Below, piece after piece: positions 33,089-44,600 of a DNA stretch of 64,000 nt. The position numbers and the translations under genes are program-made. The notes below the pieces were generated by a model that made no database searches, was not told the DNA's origin, and saw only the letters and a program-made list of their open reading frames with translations. This DNA comes from a virus, in the IMG/VR virus record IMGVR_UViG_3300023179_000065, positions 1 through 64,000 of that record. One strand, written 5' to 3'. How positions within the stretch are numbered: position 1 is the first letter of the stretch; each line of letters opens with the position of its first letter.

Positions 33089-36000
33089 TGTATAATGTAG
33101 AACAAAGTATTTCTAATTTTGTAGAAAGCCAGTTTCCTGACTTTTATAAAGAAGAAGGGCCACTATTCGTTTTATTTGCTAAAGAATATTATAAGTGGCT
33201 AGAACAAAATTATGTTTATATTAGATTATCTAATCCAGAGAATTTTAATGTAGGAAATAATGTTTATCAATCGCCTGCATCCGGTGTTATAGAGAGTATA
33301 GATTCTAGTAATATACTAGTAAGAGTAACAAGCGACGGGTTTAGATGTACAAGTCAGTGTCTCAATAGCATTGAGCTTATTACTAGCGACGCGGGGGGTA
33401 GCTCCTATATCAGAGAAATAACTAGTACGAATCCTATCTACAATGCAAGAAAATTGTTTTCTTATAGAGATGTTGATTCAACCACGGAACGTTTTTTAGT
33501 TTACTTTAAAGAAAAGTACCTAAAGGGTATTCAATTTGATACTTATACAGCTAAAAAGACTTTAATAAAAGCTGCCCAGGATCTGTATAGCTCAAAAGGC
33601 ACGGAAAGATCTATAGATCTGCTATTTAAACTAGTGTTTGGAGTAGGAGCTACTACTTATTATCCAGGTGATGATATACTTAAGCCCTCGTCTGGTAGAT
33701 GGGTAATTCCAAACTATTTGGAGATAACTGAATCCCCTAGAACTATTAGTTTTATTGGTAGAGAAATTATAGGGTCGGTTTCAGGGGCCAGAGGATATTG
33801 TGAATATATCGTTAAGAGAAATATTAAAGGCAAGATAATTGACGTTCTTTATTTAAGTAACGTAAGGGGTACATTTGTAGCCGGTGATTCAATAATTGAA
33901 TACGCAAATCAAATTCTTAAAGATGCGCCTGTAGTAGTAGGCTCACTTACAACGGTTGATATTACAACAGGCGGTGCAGGGTTTGCAGTGGGTGAACAGG
34001 TAGAGATTGTATCGAGCAAAGGCGTTGAAGGAAAGGCTATTGTAACTGGTATAGAAACTCAAACCGGTTTAGTAAAATTCACTCTTGTAAATGGAGGTTG
34101 GGGATACAGTAATAATTCCCTTATCGTAGCCCGCAAGATGCTAAAAGTTCTTAACAGAACTAATTCAAATACAAGCATAACAGATTTTCAAAGATTTGAA
34201 AAAGTAAAGCAGGATCTATGGGATATCACGTTAAATAATTTAACAGGTAATAGTACAACATTATCGGTAAGTGACGTGCTAGGAGGTATAGCTATAAATC
34301 AAGCTAACTCCACAGCATTAATATGCGATATATTAACTGTACCTGCTAATAATATTGGTACTTTCTTAGTAAGTAAAGTATCAGGCAATATTAACGCCAA
34401 TAGCTTTATAAGATTAGCCAACGTTTCTTTTATAACTGCTATAAGTAACACTTCGTCTACTGCTGAATTTACGATAGGCGATGTTATGCAGCAATCTAAT
34501 GGCAGCGCAAATGTTACTACTGGTGTAATAAGTCAAATAACTAGTACTAAAACTCTTACAGTCAATACTTCTTCTATTACCGGCAACGGTATTCATGTCG
34601 GGTGGTATGCTAAGCAAGCCACCACAAACGCTGCAGGTCTAGTAATGGCCTTGCCGTGGAGCTCTTTAGGCAGTTACAACACGGTTCCAAAAGTGGTATT
34701 GTCAGATACAACTGGCACATTTAATACTACCAATATAATCTCATTGTATAGTGATGCTGCATACACCAATTTGCAATCCGAGTTTTATACTACGGGCATA
34801 GCAAACACAAACACATATAAACTAATATCAGTTAATGGTGCACGGTTTTACCCTGGAAATACCATTTATGGAACAGTATCTCCCGAAATAAGCACTATCT
34901 TGGTTGCATCTGACGCCGGTGGTATTCTTTCTAGCTACACCGATGTGTCAGCAACTGCTAATGTTATTTCAGTAGGCTCTGAATATATTGGTTTAATTAA
35001 TGTAGTTAATGCTTTTGATGATACACCCAATAATAGAATAGTGGGGCTTACTTCTAACACATACGGCGAAATAACTCTTCTTTCAACAGGACAGGGTGCA
35101 AATGCGAGTATAGGTTCACTAGTTGATACTGAAACAGTTAGAATATGTTTAGATTTTCTAGCCGCTAATAATGACGGCAGTGTATCTGATTCTATAGAGT
35201 TCCCTAGCATGACATTAAATGGGGTAAATTCAACCTATGGTTATATCAGCTCATTAACTATAGACAATCCAGGCTCAGGTTACGATAATACTAATATAGT
35301 TGTGTTCAGCGGTGGAAATTCAGGTATAGGTTCTTTTAGTGCCGCTAATGCTACTATTAATACTGATAGTACAGGCAGGATAATAAAATTAAATCTTTCT
35401 GCTAACGTTGGTAGTAAATATGTTACCACACCTACTGTTTCTGTAGTTAATAGTACTGGTGGCTCAACCGGTGTTGGAACTAACGCGTCTATTATCCCAG
35501 CATTTCCTCTAGGCTTCTTTAAACTTCCTGCAGGGGATATGAATGTACCTCTGCTACAACTATTAAGATTCAACAACCGAATTGTAGGGGAAATTGCATC
35601 ACTTTCAAATATCAATCCAGGTGAAAATTACAATGTTGCACCTTCTGTTATTGGTTATGAATATGGAATTGCTGAACTAGATTCTAAGGATTACATCATA
35701 GCAATTAGCAACTTGAACGGTCCTCCTTTTGTAGTTAATGAAACAATCACACAAACATCGCAAGTACCGTCGACTATACTATCTTGCAATGCACTATCCG
35801 GAAATACTACACTAGAAGTTAATCATATACTTACACAAAGTAATGGCGCTGCTATTATTGCATCAGGTGAAGTTTATAGTTACTCTACTAATGCCATTTC
35901 TAATTCAGTAACTATTACTGTAGTTAACTTAGACGGCACATTTAATACAAGCTATAATATTGCTGACACTCAAACAGGAGGAGTCTTTCAATTAAATACT

Positions 36001-36597
36001 AAGACAACCTCTACTTTAGGACAGATAGCAAAAGGAAAAATAAAAACTTCCAACTCTACTGTCATAACTGTAAGCCGTAGATCCTTGTTTAATAATTTTG
36101 TTCCTAGTGCTTCTAACAATCTGATAGGACAGGTTACTTTATCTAACTGTTCCATTGTAAGTGTAACTCCAGACACACTTTCAACTGCAGCAGGAGATAA
36201 TGCAGTTGTTACATCAAACGTTGTGTATCAAGCAGGCTCATTGACTAGTATACAAGTGATAGACTCAGGTTTTGGGTATGAGCAGGATGAAGGAGTTTCT
36301 ATGACTTCTGCCGCTGGGGAAACTGCTACCGGTAAGAGCAATGTCACTAGATACGGTATAGGTTCCGGATATTATGCATCTAAGGATGGGTTTCTAAGTG
36401 ATGTTAAAAAGATTCATGACGGGGAATACTATCAAGAGTATTCTTATGAAGTACAGAGCCCTATCCCGCTAGATAAGTATACTAACATCCTTAGAGAAAT
36501 TCTGCATGTTGCGGGTACTAAGCTTTTTGGTAAAGTAAAACTTAGCAGCACAGTTAACAATAATATTATATCAACTTCTAGCATAACCATATTATAA
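33088..36597 (+). CDS. gp7: Baseplate wedge protein gp7
   Basis: The 1169-residue protein starts FVESQFPDFYKEEGPLFVLF and AKEYYKWLEQN, with YSSKGTERSIDLLFKLVFGV and VGATTYYPGDDILKPSSGRW, the conserved head of gp7. The centre is a long series of beta-rich Asn/Thr/Ser repeats, and the C-terminus (YYQEYSYEVQSPIPLDKYTN) returns to conserved sequence. gp7 is the longest wedge component, running from hub to periphery. Size is near T4 gp7 (1032). Confidence 0.86.
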   Translation: MYNVEQSISNFVESQFPDFYKEEGPLFVLFAKEYYKWLEQNYVYIRLSNPENFNVGNNVYQSPASGVIESIDSSNILVRVTSDGFRCTSQCLNSIELITSDAGGSSYIREITSTNPIYNARKLFSYRDVDSTTERFLVYFKEKYLKGIQFDTYTAKKTLIKAAQDLYSSKGTERSIDLLFKLVFGVGATTYYPGDDILKPSSGRWVIPNYLEITESPRTISFIGREIIGSVSGARGYCEYIVKRNIKGKIIDVLYLSNVRGTFVAGDSIIEYANQILKDAPVVVGSLTTVDITTGGAGFAVGEQVEIVSSKGVEGKAIVTGIETQTGLVKFTLVNGGWGYSNNSLIVARKMLKVLNRTNSNTSITDFQRFEKVKQDLWDITLNNLTGNSTTLSVSDVLGGIAINQANSTALICDILTVPANNIGTFLVSKVSGNINANSFIRLANVSFITAISNTSSTAEFTIGDVMQQSNGSANVTTGVISQITSTKTLTVNTSSITGNGIHVGWYAKQATTNAAGLVMALPWSSLGSYNTVPKVVLSDTTGTFNTTNIISLYSDAAYTNLQSEFYTTGIANTNTYKLISVNGARFYPGNTIYGTVSPEISTILVASDAGGILSSYTDVSATANVISVGSEYIGLINVVNAFDDTPNNRIVGLTSNTYGEITLLSTGQGANASIGSLVDTETVRICLDFLAANNDGSVSDSIEFPSMTLNGVNSTYGYISSLTIDNPGSGYDNTNIVVFSGGNSGIGSFSAANATINTDSTGRIIKLNLSANVGSKYVTTPTVSVVNSTGGSTGVGTNASIIPAFPLGFFKLPAGDMNVPLLQLLRFNNRIVGEIASLSNINPGENYNVAPSVIGYEYGIAELDSKDYIIAISNLNGPPFVVNETITQTSQVPSTILSCNALSGNTTLEVNHILTQSNGAAIIASGEVYSYSTNAISNSVTITVVNLDGTFNTSYNIADTQTGGVFQLNTKTTSTLGQIAKGKIKTSNSTVITVSRRSLFNNFVPSASNNLIGQVTLSNCSIVSVTPDTLSTAAGDNAVVTSNVVYQAGSLTSIQVIDSGFGYEQDEGVSMTSAAGETATGKSNVTRYGIGSGYYASKDGFLSDVKKIHDGEYYQEYSYEVQSPIPLDKYTNILREILHVAGTKLFGKVKLSSTVNNNIISTSSITIL

Positions 36598-38612
36598 TGT
36601 CAAGATTAGTAACTAGTTATTTTAAAAATCATATCGCAGCTCAGATATCAGAATCTTTTATCGAGCCTGCTAATAACGTATATTATATGTTGGCTTCTAG
36701 ACATATGCCTTACCCTCAAGGCGATGATAATATATTAAATGCGAACAATAGCACTAAAGCTGTCTTCATAGAGCCTTACGAGCAAGGAATATTTGCTAAA
36801 AAAATTCAAGCTACAGATACCGCGCGCATGGCTCATAGATACGACTGGGTATCTAATACAATATATGATAGCTATGATAGTGATGCTGACTTAACCAACA
36901 AACAATTCTATGTAAGCACTACCGATGGTTCGACTTATTTTATATACAAATGCTTAGATAATAATGGTAACACAGCATCAACATATAGCCCAGCAGACAC
37001 AGTAGAAAGTGCTTGTAGCTTTTCTACTAGTGACGGGTATGTTTGGAAGCTTATGTATAAAATGGCAAACAATGATTTTCTAAAGTTCGCTTCTGACGAT
37101 TATATGCCAGTAGTTACTAGTGCCAACGTTGCAGGAAATACTGTACCAGGGGCTATCGACGTTATTAGAGTTACTAATGCCGGGTCAGACTATATCTCTA
37201 CATTTACCGGAACGTTTAACATTGATGATTTAAGAGATTCAATTCCTACGATTATAGGGAGCAGTACTACCTATAGACTTGCAAATACCGCATCTGCTAA
37301 TGCTAACTTCTACATTAACAGTGCAATGTATATTACTGGTGGCGCAGGTATGGGCGGTCTAAGAAAAATAACTGAATATGACCATGTTAATAAAGTAGTA
37401 GTGGTAGAAACACCTTTCAGCACTCAACCTTCTGCAGGATCCACGTATTTAATTGCTCCTAATGTTGTTGTTGCTGGAGACGGTACGGCAAATGTTACAG
37501 GGTATGCTACAGTTTCTTCTAACGCTACTGTAAATAACTTTATTAGCAAGATTAATATAGTAGAAAGAGGTGCCGGGTTTACATATGGCACAGCTGAGGT
37601 TCAAGGCAATACTGGCGGCGTATCTAATAGCGCCGTATTAAAGGTTATTATACCACCACAAGGCGGTCATGGGGCAGATGCAGAGAATGAACTTGGTGCA
37701 ACTAGTTTTGGTATAGGAATTGAGTTTACCGGGGATGAAAACGGTTATGTCACAACTCAAAATGATTATAGATCCATCTACATTCTTAAAGACCCATTGC
37801 TTAATAATGTAACACTAGAACTTGCTAATAATGTAGGAACGTTCCTAGGCACAGAAGAAATTGTACAAGTAAGCTATAAGACCCTTGCTGGTATTGCCGT
37901 GGTAGATACGACTAATAGCACTATCACAGGTATTTCTACAGAATTTAATAGCGCGTTAAAGATAGGAGATGAGGTTATCATATACGATACAGTTAACAAT
38001 ACAAGATGTTTGAGAACTGTAGAGTCTATTGCTAATTCTACTTCCGTTACTTTAAGTAGCGCCCCTACATTTAACTCTACTATTGCAAGCGTACAATTCA
38101 TAGAGCGTATTAGTACAGGTACTAGAGCAGGCGGCTCATTACCCTACCTAAATATGAATAGTGTTGAGCCAAAATTTCAGATCGGTAAGAATGTAATAGG
38201 AGTAGTATCAGGAGCATGGGGTAATGTTTCAGCAATAACTATTAACGATGTGGAATATAATAATTTTAATACACTAGATAATAGAACTCGCGTACCTTAC
38301 GATAGTATAGTTGGAACATTAAACGAAGATGCAGAAGTTTATCAAGTTGATCTCTCAGTTGCTAACGCCTACATTCACTCTACTAACAATACTTACCTAT
38401 TCCTGACTAGTGAAAGAGGGGTTATAAATCCTGATTTGATAGATACGATCAAGGTAGTAGATAGTAATACAACAATTATACCAGGAACAGGCACTAGATA
38501 CTCACCAGATATTGTTAAAGGTAGCGGCAATATATTATACGTTGAGAACCTAGACCCTATTGCAAGAGACGACGAACAGTCCGAAGCAGTCAGAGTTATA
38601 TTGAATTTTTAA
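36597..38612 (+). CDS. gp8: Baseplate wedge protein gp8
   Basis: The 671-residue protein opens SRLVTSYFKNHIAAQISESF, with YYMLASRHMPYPQGDDN and YVWKLMYKMANNDFLKF, matching gp8. It is twice the length of T4 gp8 (334), with an added beta-rich C-terminal half containing Asn/Thr-rich repeats like those in the neighbouring proteins. gp8 dimers join gp6, gp7 and gp10 in the wedge. Confidence 0.85.
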   Translation: MSRLVTSYFKNHIAAQISESFIEPANNVYYMLASRHMPYPQGDDNILNANNSTKAVFIEPYEQGIFAKKIQATDTARMAHRYDWVSNTIYDSYDSDADLTNKQFYVSTTDGSTYFIYKCLDNNGNTASTYSPADTVESACSFSTSDGYVWKLMYKMANNDFLKFASDDYMPVVTSANVAGNTVPGAIDVIRVTNAGSDYISTFTGTFNIDDLRDSIPTIIGSSTTYRLANTASANANFYINSAMYITGGAGMGGLRKITEYDHVNKVVVVETPFSTQPSAGSTYLIAPNVVVAGDGTANVTGYATVSSNATVNNFISKINIVERGAGFTYGTAEVQGNTGGVSNSAVLKVIIPPQGGHGADAENELGATSFGIGIEFTGDENGYVTTQNDYRSIYILKDPLLNNVTLELANNVGTFLGTEEIVQVSYKTLAGIAVVDTTNSTITGISTEFNSALKIGDEVIIYDTVNNTRCLRTVESIANSTSVTLSSAPTFNSTIASVQFIERISTGTRAGGSLPYLNMNSVEPKFQIGKNVIGVVSGAWGNVSAITINDVEYNNFNTLDNRTRVPYDSIVGTLNEDAEVYQVDLSVANAYIHSTNNTYLFLTSERGVINPDLIDTIKVVDSNTTIIPGTGTRYSPDIVKGSGNILYVENLDPIARDDEQSEAVRVILNF

Positions 38613-38621
38613 GAGGGAAGT

Positions 38622-41600
38622 ATGTCTATAGAGACTAATTTAAACGTTGCTCCTTATTTTGATGACTATACTGAAAACAGTAACTACTACAAGATATTGT
38701 TTAGACCAGGTGTGTCAGTCCAGGCTCGCGAGCTTACTCAAATTCAGGACATACTACAAACCCAAGTAGAAAGATTCGGTAATCACGTTTTTAAAAGTGG
38801 CACCATAGTAAGTGGGGTTAACTTTCAGTTTTATCCGGCTTATAGTTATGTAAAGCTTCTGGATAATCAAGCAGATGGACAGCCTGCTATACCTACAGAA
38901 TATGTAAACTACTATGCTAAGAACGCAGCGAACGTTCAAGCAAAAATTATTAATGCTAAACAAGGCTTGCAATCTACAGACCCAGATACAAATTATTTGT
39001 ATTTAAACTATATTAATTCAGGTGACTCTGCGTTAGAGACTAGTTTTGCTAATAGCGACGTGCTCACAATTTTTAGCAAGAATTATGAAATATTTGACTT
39101 TAATGTCGTAAATGGTGGTACCTCATTCTCAAACTCTGATACAGTTCAGATTACTAGTGCTTTATTAGTAAGCAATAGTTCTATTGACCCAAATGCCGGC
39201 ATATCTCAGGTAAATGGCACAACTGTAGCTAATGTATATGTTTATGAAGCTAATAATAATTTTAGTATTACTCTTAATAATGTAACTTACACTAGCAATG
39301 ACGGATACACTATTCTTAAAATTAAACCCCATACAAACGATCTAGCTAATAGCTCGGTTGGTGCAGAAAAGTGGACAATTACAAATGAAGGTTTCGTAGT
39401 ACAGGGATCAAATAGCGCATATGTTGTCAGCCTAGTAGGTACAGGTGCGTCTGCAGTACTTACTACTGACTCATCGGGAGTTATTACAGATGTGTCTCTA
39501 ACAAACCCTGGAACTAACTATATTGAAGCTCCTTATGTAACAGTAAGAAGTAGCACTGGTACCTTTAACAATCTAGAAATTACACCTCAGATGTTTAAGG
39601 CACAAGTGCTTGTTGCTGACTCGTCATACTCTGGTGGCAATTCCACTCCAGTTGGTAACGCATATGCATTTGGGGTTACAGAGGGTATAATTTATCAGAA
39701 GGGCTTCTTCTTAGGGGTCAATTCACAGATCACGGTAGTTAACTCATATTCTACCAATGTTAATAGCGTGTCTGTTGGGTTTATTACTCAAGAGGCTATA
39801 GTTAATACAAATGTGGATTCCACCCTATTAGACAATGCCACAGGCACTCCAAACTTTGCCGCGCCTGGTGCAAATAGATTAAAGTTTATTCCTACTCTAT
39901 CTGTAGTTGCTACTGCCAATGCTGAATCAAATAATACATTCTTTCCGCTAGTAGAATTTAGAGAAGGACAGCCTTACAAGCAATACAAGAATACTCTCTA
40001 TAATATTCTATCAAAAGAATTTGAAAGAAGAACAACAGAAACTAGCGGTAACTTTGTAGTTGATCCTTTTATTGTTTCTACAAAAGATCAAACAACATGG
40101 AGCAACTCTTACTTTAATGCAGTATCAGATCCAGGTATTCTTTATATCGATGGTGTAAGAGTAGACACTCAACGCAATACGTTTGTGCCAGTTAGACGCT
40201 CAAATGACACTTATATATTAGAAGATCAGATTACCAGTATCAATTATGGTAGCTATGTTCTTGTAAAAGAGCTAGCAGGGTTTGTAGACACCGACGCGGC
40301 ACCAGAGGTTTCTATCTATGGCGTACCATATCAGTATTATACAAAAAACAAGAGTAGTATATCATTTACTGATACTGTAATAGGTACGGCTAAGGTTAGA
40401 TCGATTGTCTATGATTCAGGTACTCCTGGCACCTCATCTGCAAACTATAGAATGTACCTATTTGATGTGTCCATGAGACAAGGGTACAGTTTTAGTCAAG
40501 CTAGATCAATTTATTATAATGGGGTTAGTTACGATGGTGTAGCAGATCTAGTCTTAGAGAGAAATAACCTAAACAAAGAAATAGCAGTTCTTAAGGATCC
40601 AAAGAATAGTTCGTTACTGTTTGATCTATCTGTAGAGGGTGTTAAGTCAGTTAATTCGGTCACATATGGATATAGATCTGCAGTTTCGTCTGCTAATATT
40701 AGTTCTAACGGCGTTGCATCTCTCACCATAAGCGACCAATTTATCTACGGTAATAATGCAACTCTTAGCGCGAATCAACGCAAGGAAGTAATCCTTGTAC
40801 CTCTTGCCAATGCAATTTCTACTAATACTGCAACAGTAGAGTTGACTAGAAACAATAAGTTTGTAATTGGTGATTTATTAGACACATACTTTAAACCAGG
40901 TGACAGTGTTTATCTAGAAAATTCGGCTAATGATAGTATATACTTGTACAGCTCGGTTGCATCAGTTTCTAATAATACCTACATGGTACTTAATGATGCA
41001 TGGCCGTTTGATTCCAATACATCTATTAATGTAAGTAGATATTTGCCCGGCAACGTCCCAGTTCCTCTAGACGATACGCGTGTAAGTGTTAACACAAACA
41101 GCACAGGTACTACTCTCTACGTTAATCTTAATGGGGTATCTCCTAACACATTCAGTCTCTCTTCCTCTGTACCAGCGGCTATCACATATAATGCTATCAA
41201 GACAAACTTTCAAAAGCTAGCCAAGCTAGTAAGTAGAAATAACTATGTTAAGATTTGCTTGGCAAATAACGTTGCAACAACTAAGGGGCCATGGTGTTTA
41301 GGTATACCGGACGCTTTTAGATTAAACAGAGTCTTTATTGCAAATTCAAGCACCGTTAATACTAACAGTACAGTAATTACAGATAACTTCTATATTGATA
41401 ATGGTCAAACATCTGACTACTACGGTCACGCCCATCTAGCTAAGAGAAACTCTATAGCTCGAAATCTTAGCGAAGATCAATGGCTGCTAGTAGAGTTTGA
41501 TGCATTCTATCTAGGGACTCCATCAGCTGCTGGCTTCTTTAGCGTGTTAAGCTATCCATTAAACTCTAACAATAGCACACGCACCGCAATGGGTAATACA

Positions 41601-44600
41601 TCTATTAACATAGTTGAAATTCCTGAGTTTAAATTGCCTAGCGGTAAAGTCTTAGGTCTAGAAAATGCTTTGGACTTCAGACCTAGAATACAATCCCAAG
41701 CAACCTACACCTCTAATCCTAACGCGGCATCTGTTAATCCAGCGAATACTAGAACCTTCTATACGTCGGATAAATTATTCCCTATTCCAGATAGCAATGC
41801 AATTTTTAACTACGAAGCGTATCTGAAGAGAAAAGATAGAGTAGTAGTTTCTAAAGCTGGTAATATTAAGGTAGTAGAAGGTACTCCTGCCTATGTGCCT
41901 GTGCCTACTGAAGCACCTGCAGATAGCATTACAATTTCTATACTTGAAATACCTTCATACCCATCTTTACCAAAGGTGCCTGATAGTAACGTAGTAGACT
42001 TGTTTACTAAGCGTACTGGTACAGCTTCAGGGCTTTATTCGCGCCATGTAAACTACACTGTAAAAGATGTTTATGATGCTACTGAAGCTTCCAAGACACC
42101 TAAGAGATATACTATGGGTGAAATTGGTAATCTTGAAAGCAGAATTAAAAACCTTGAATACTATACCTCTCTTAATTTACTAGACAAAAAAACAAAAGAT
42201 ATTAATATTCCTAGTTCTATTAACCCTTCACTTGATAGAACTAAGTATGGATATTTTGTTGACAACTTTAATGACTACTTAAGTTCAGATATCAACAATA
42301 AGGAAATGACCGCTTATATAGATCAGGAAGCAGGTCGACTAATTCCACAAATTAAGAGCTTTAACCTGCAGGCCAGATTTAATTATGATGATAGCACTAC
42401 GCTTAACAGCTTAAGATATAGTGGCAACGTTGTTAGTGAACCAGCACCTGGCAAGTGGTCAGAGCATGTGTTAATGTTACCGTCTAACGGGGAAATTAAT
42501 ATTATTTCTCAAAACAGATTTACCTCTGCTGTTAATGGTACAGGCGGAGATACAAAGTTTGTTGGAGATATGATTACCGAGCCAGGCAATCTAAGAGTTG
42601 CTTTTAAGGTAGCTGTTAAACAGGTTGACACAACATTAATTCAAGAAAGCCCTGCAATAGATGTTACTCCTGATGACATTGTTAGTAATACTAATCCTAG
42701 ATATGTGCTTTCAGCATCTAAGAGAGAAGTAACGGAAGGTAGCAACGTGTCTATTAGCTTTATAACAGTTAATGTTGCTAATGGAACTAGTTTTGATTAT
42801 GCAATAACAGGTGCTAATGTTACCTCTGGAGATATTAGTGTACCTCTCACTGGCACCTTAACGGTAGAAGGTAACACTGACGTTGCTTATGCTAATTTGC
42901 AAATTGACATTTTAAATGACTTTACTACCGAGTCTTTAGAGACCATGGTATTTACTGTTAATACTTCTCCTACTACTTTTATCAACGTTAATATAGTAAG
43001 CACTTCAAGTAACACTGAATATCGTACCGTATTTACTTCTCCAACTGGCACCGATAGTGTAGGCGAGGGGCAAAACTGCTACTTTACGTTTACAGTTAGC
43101 AACCCACAAGTAAATACGTACCCTTATAGCATCACTGGTATTGGTATCACTAATAGCGATATTACTATTAGCACATCAAGCAATTCTACAAGCAATGTAT
43201 CGGTAGATACAACTGGTCTAGGCGGAACGCTCACTATTAATTCTACCGGGGGATGTGCTGTTTACCTTTCGATAGCAAATGATGCGGTAGTTGAAGGTTC
43301 AGAACCAGCCACCTTCACTATAGCTCATCCAGCCTATTCTAGTTACAGTTTTGTACTTACAGACGGCACTATAATTAACTTCCCGCTAAGTGTTAGTAAT
43401 TCCAGTATTGACAGCGGCACCAGCGCTACATTTGTACTGACTTCTTCCGGCACTATTACTAACGGTACTAAGGCAAGTTATACAATAAGCGGCGTAGAGC
43501 CTCTCGACATAAATGTTCCGCTTTCGGGGGATGTTACTTTTAATAATAACTATGCTAACTTAACTATAACAGCAAATTCCAGCAGCTTATCTAATGGTAT
43601 TAAGACACTTTTATATACTGTTACACCTCCAAGTGGGGCAAACTATAATACTACTCCTGTATTTGTAAGTACTAATATTAGATATTCAAGAGATGATAGT
43701 GCTCGACTAATATGTAATGTTAATAGCATTACTGAAACTAGTGCAGCAGGGTTTACTTTAACACTTGCAAATGGATATTCTGGTAGTATACCTTATACTA
43801 TTGCAGGAAGCGCAGGATTTACCAGTGGAGATATTGATACAAGCCTTACCGGCAACATTACAGTATCGTCTGGTACCGGGACTTTAAATGTCACTGCATT
43901 AAACAACGCTAACGGGGAAAGCAATGAAACGTTTACATTAACTATACCTAGCATAACCGATATGACTACAGGGCAAGCATTGTCTAGATCTGTAATTATT
44001 TTAGCAGACCCAACAGATAATTCCGGTAGATTAACATCAAATGCAACTAGTATTTCTGAAACCAACACAGTCAGATTTACATTAACACTTGCCAATAATG
44101 CTTCTGGCAGCTTTGCATATACTATTACCGGGGGCGCAGGATTTACCAGTGGGGATATCAATACAAGCCTTACTGGTAATATTACTGTAACATCTGGCAC
44201 TGGCACACTAGATGTTACAGCTTTAAATAATGCCAGTGGAGAAAGTGATGAAACATTTACTGTTACTGTGGCCGGGGTCACAGCACCTGGCGGCGGCACA
44301 TTAGCACAATCAGTAACTATTGCAGGAGATACCCCAGTAACAGACAATTCTGGTAGATTTACTGCTAACGCAACTAGTATTACTGAAACTAACACTGCTA
44401 GATTTACATTAACACTTGCCAATAATGCTTCTGGCAGCTTTGCATATACTATTACTGGTACCAGCGGATTTACCAGTGGGGATATCAATACAAGCCTTAC
44501 TGGTAATATTACTGTAACATCTGGCACTGGCACACTAGATGTTACAGCTTTAAATAATGCCAGTGGAGAAAGTGATGAAACATTTACTGTTACTGTGGCC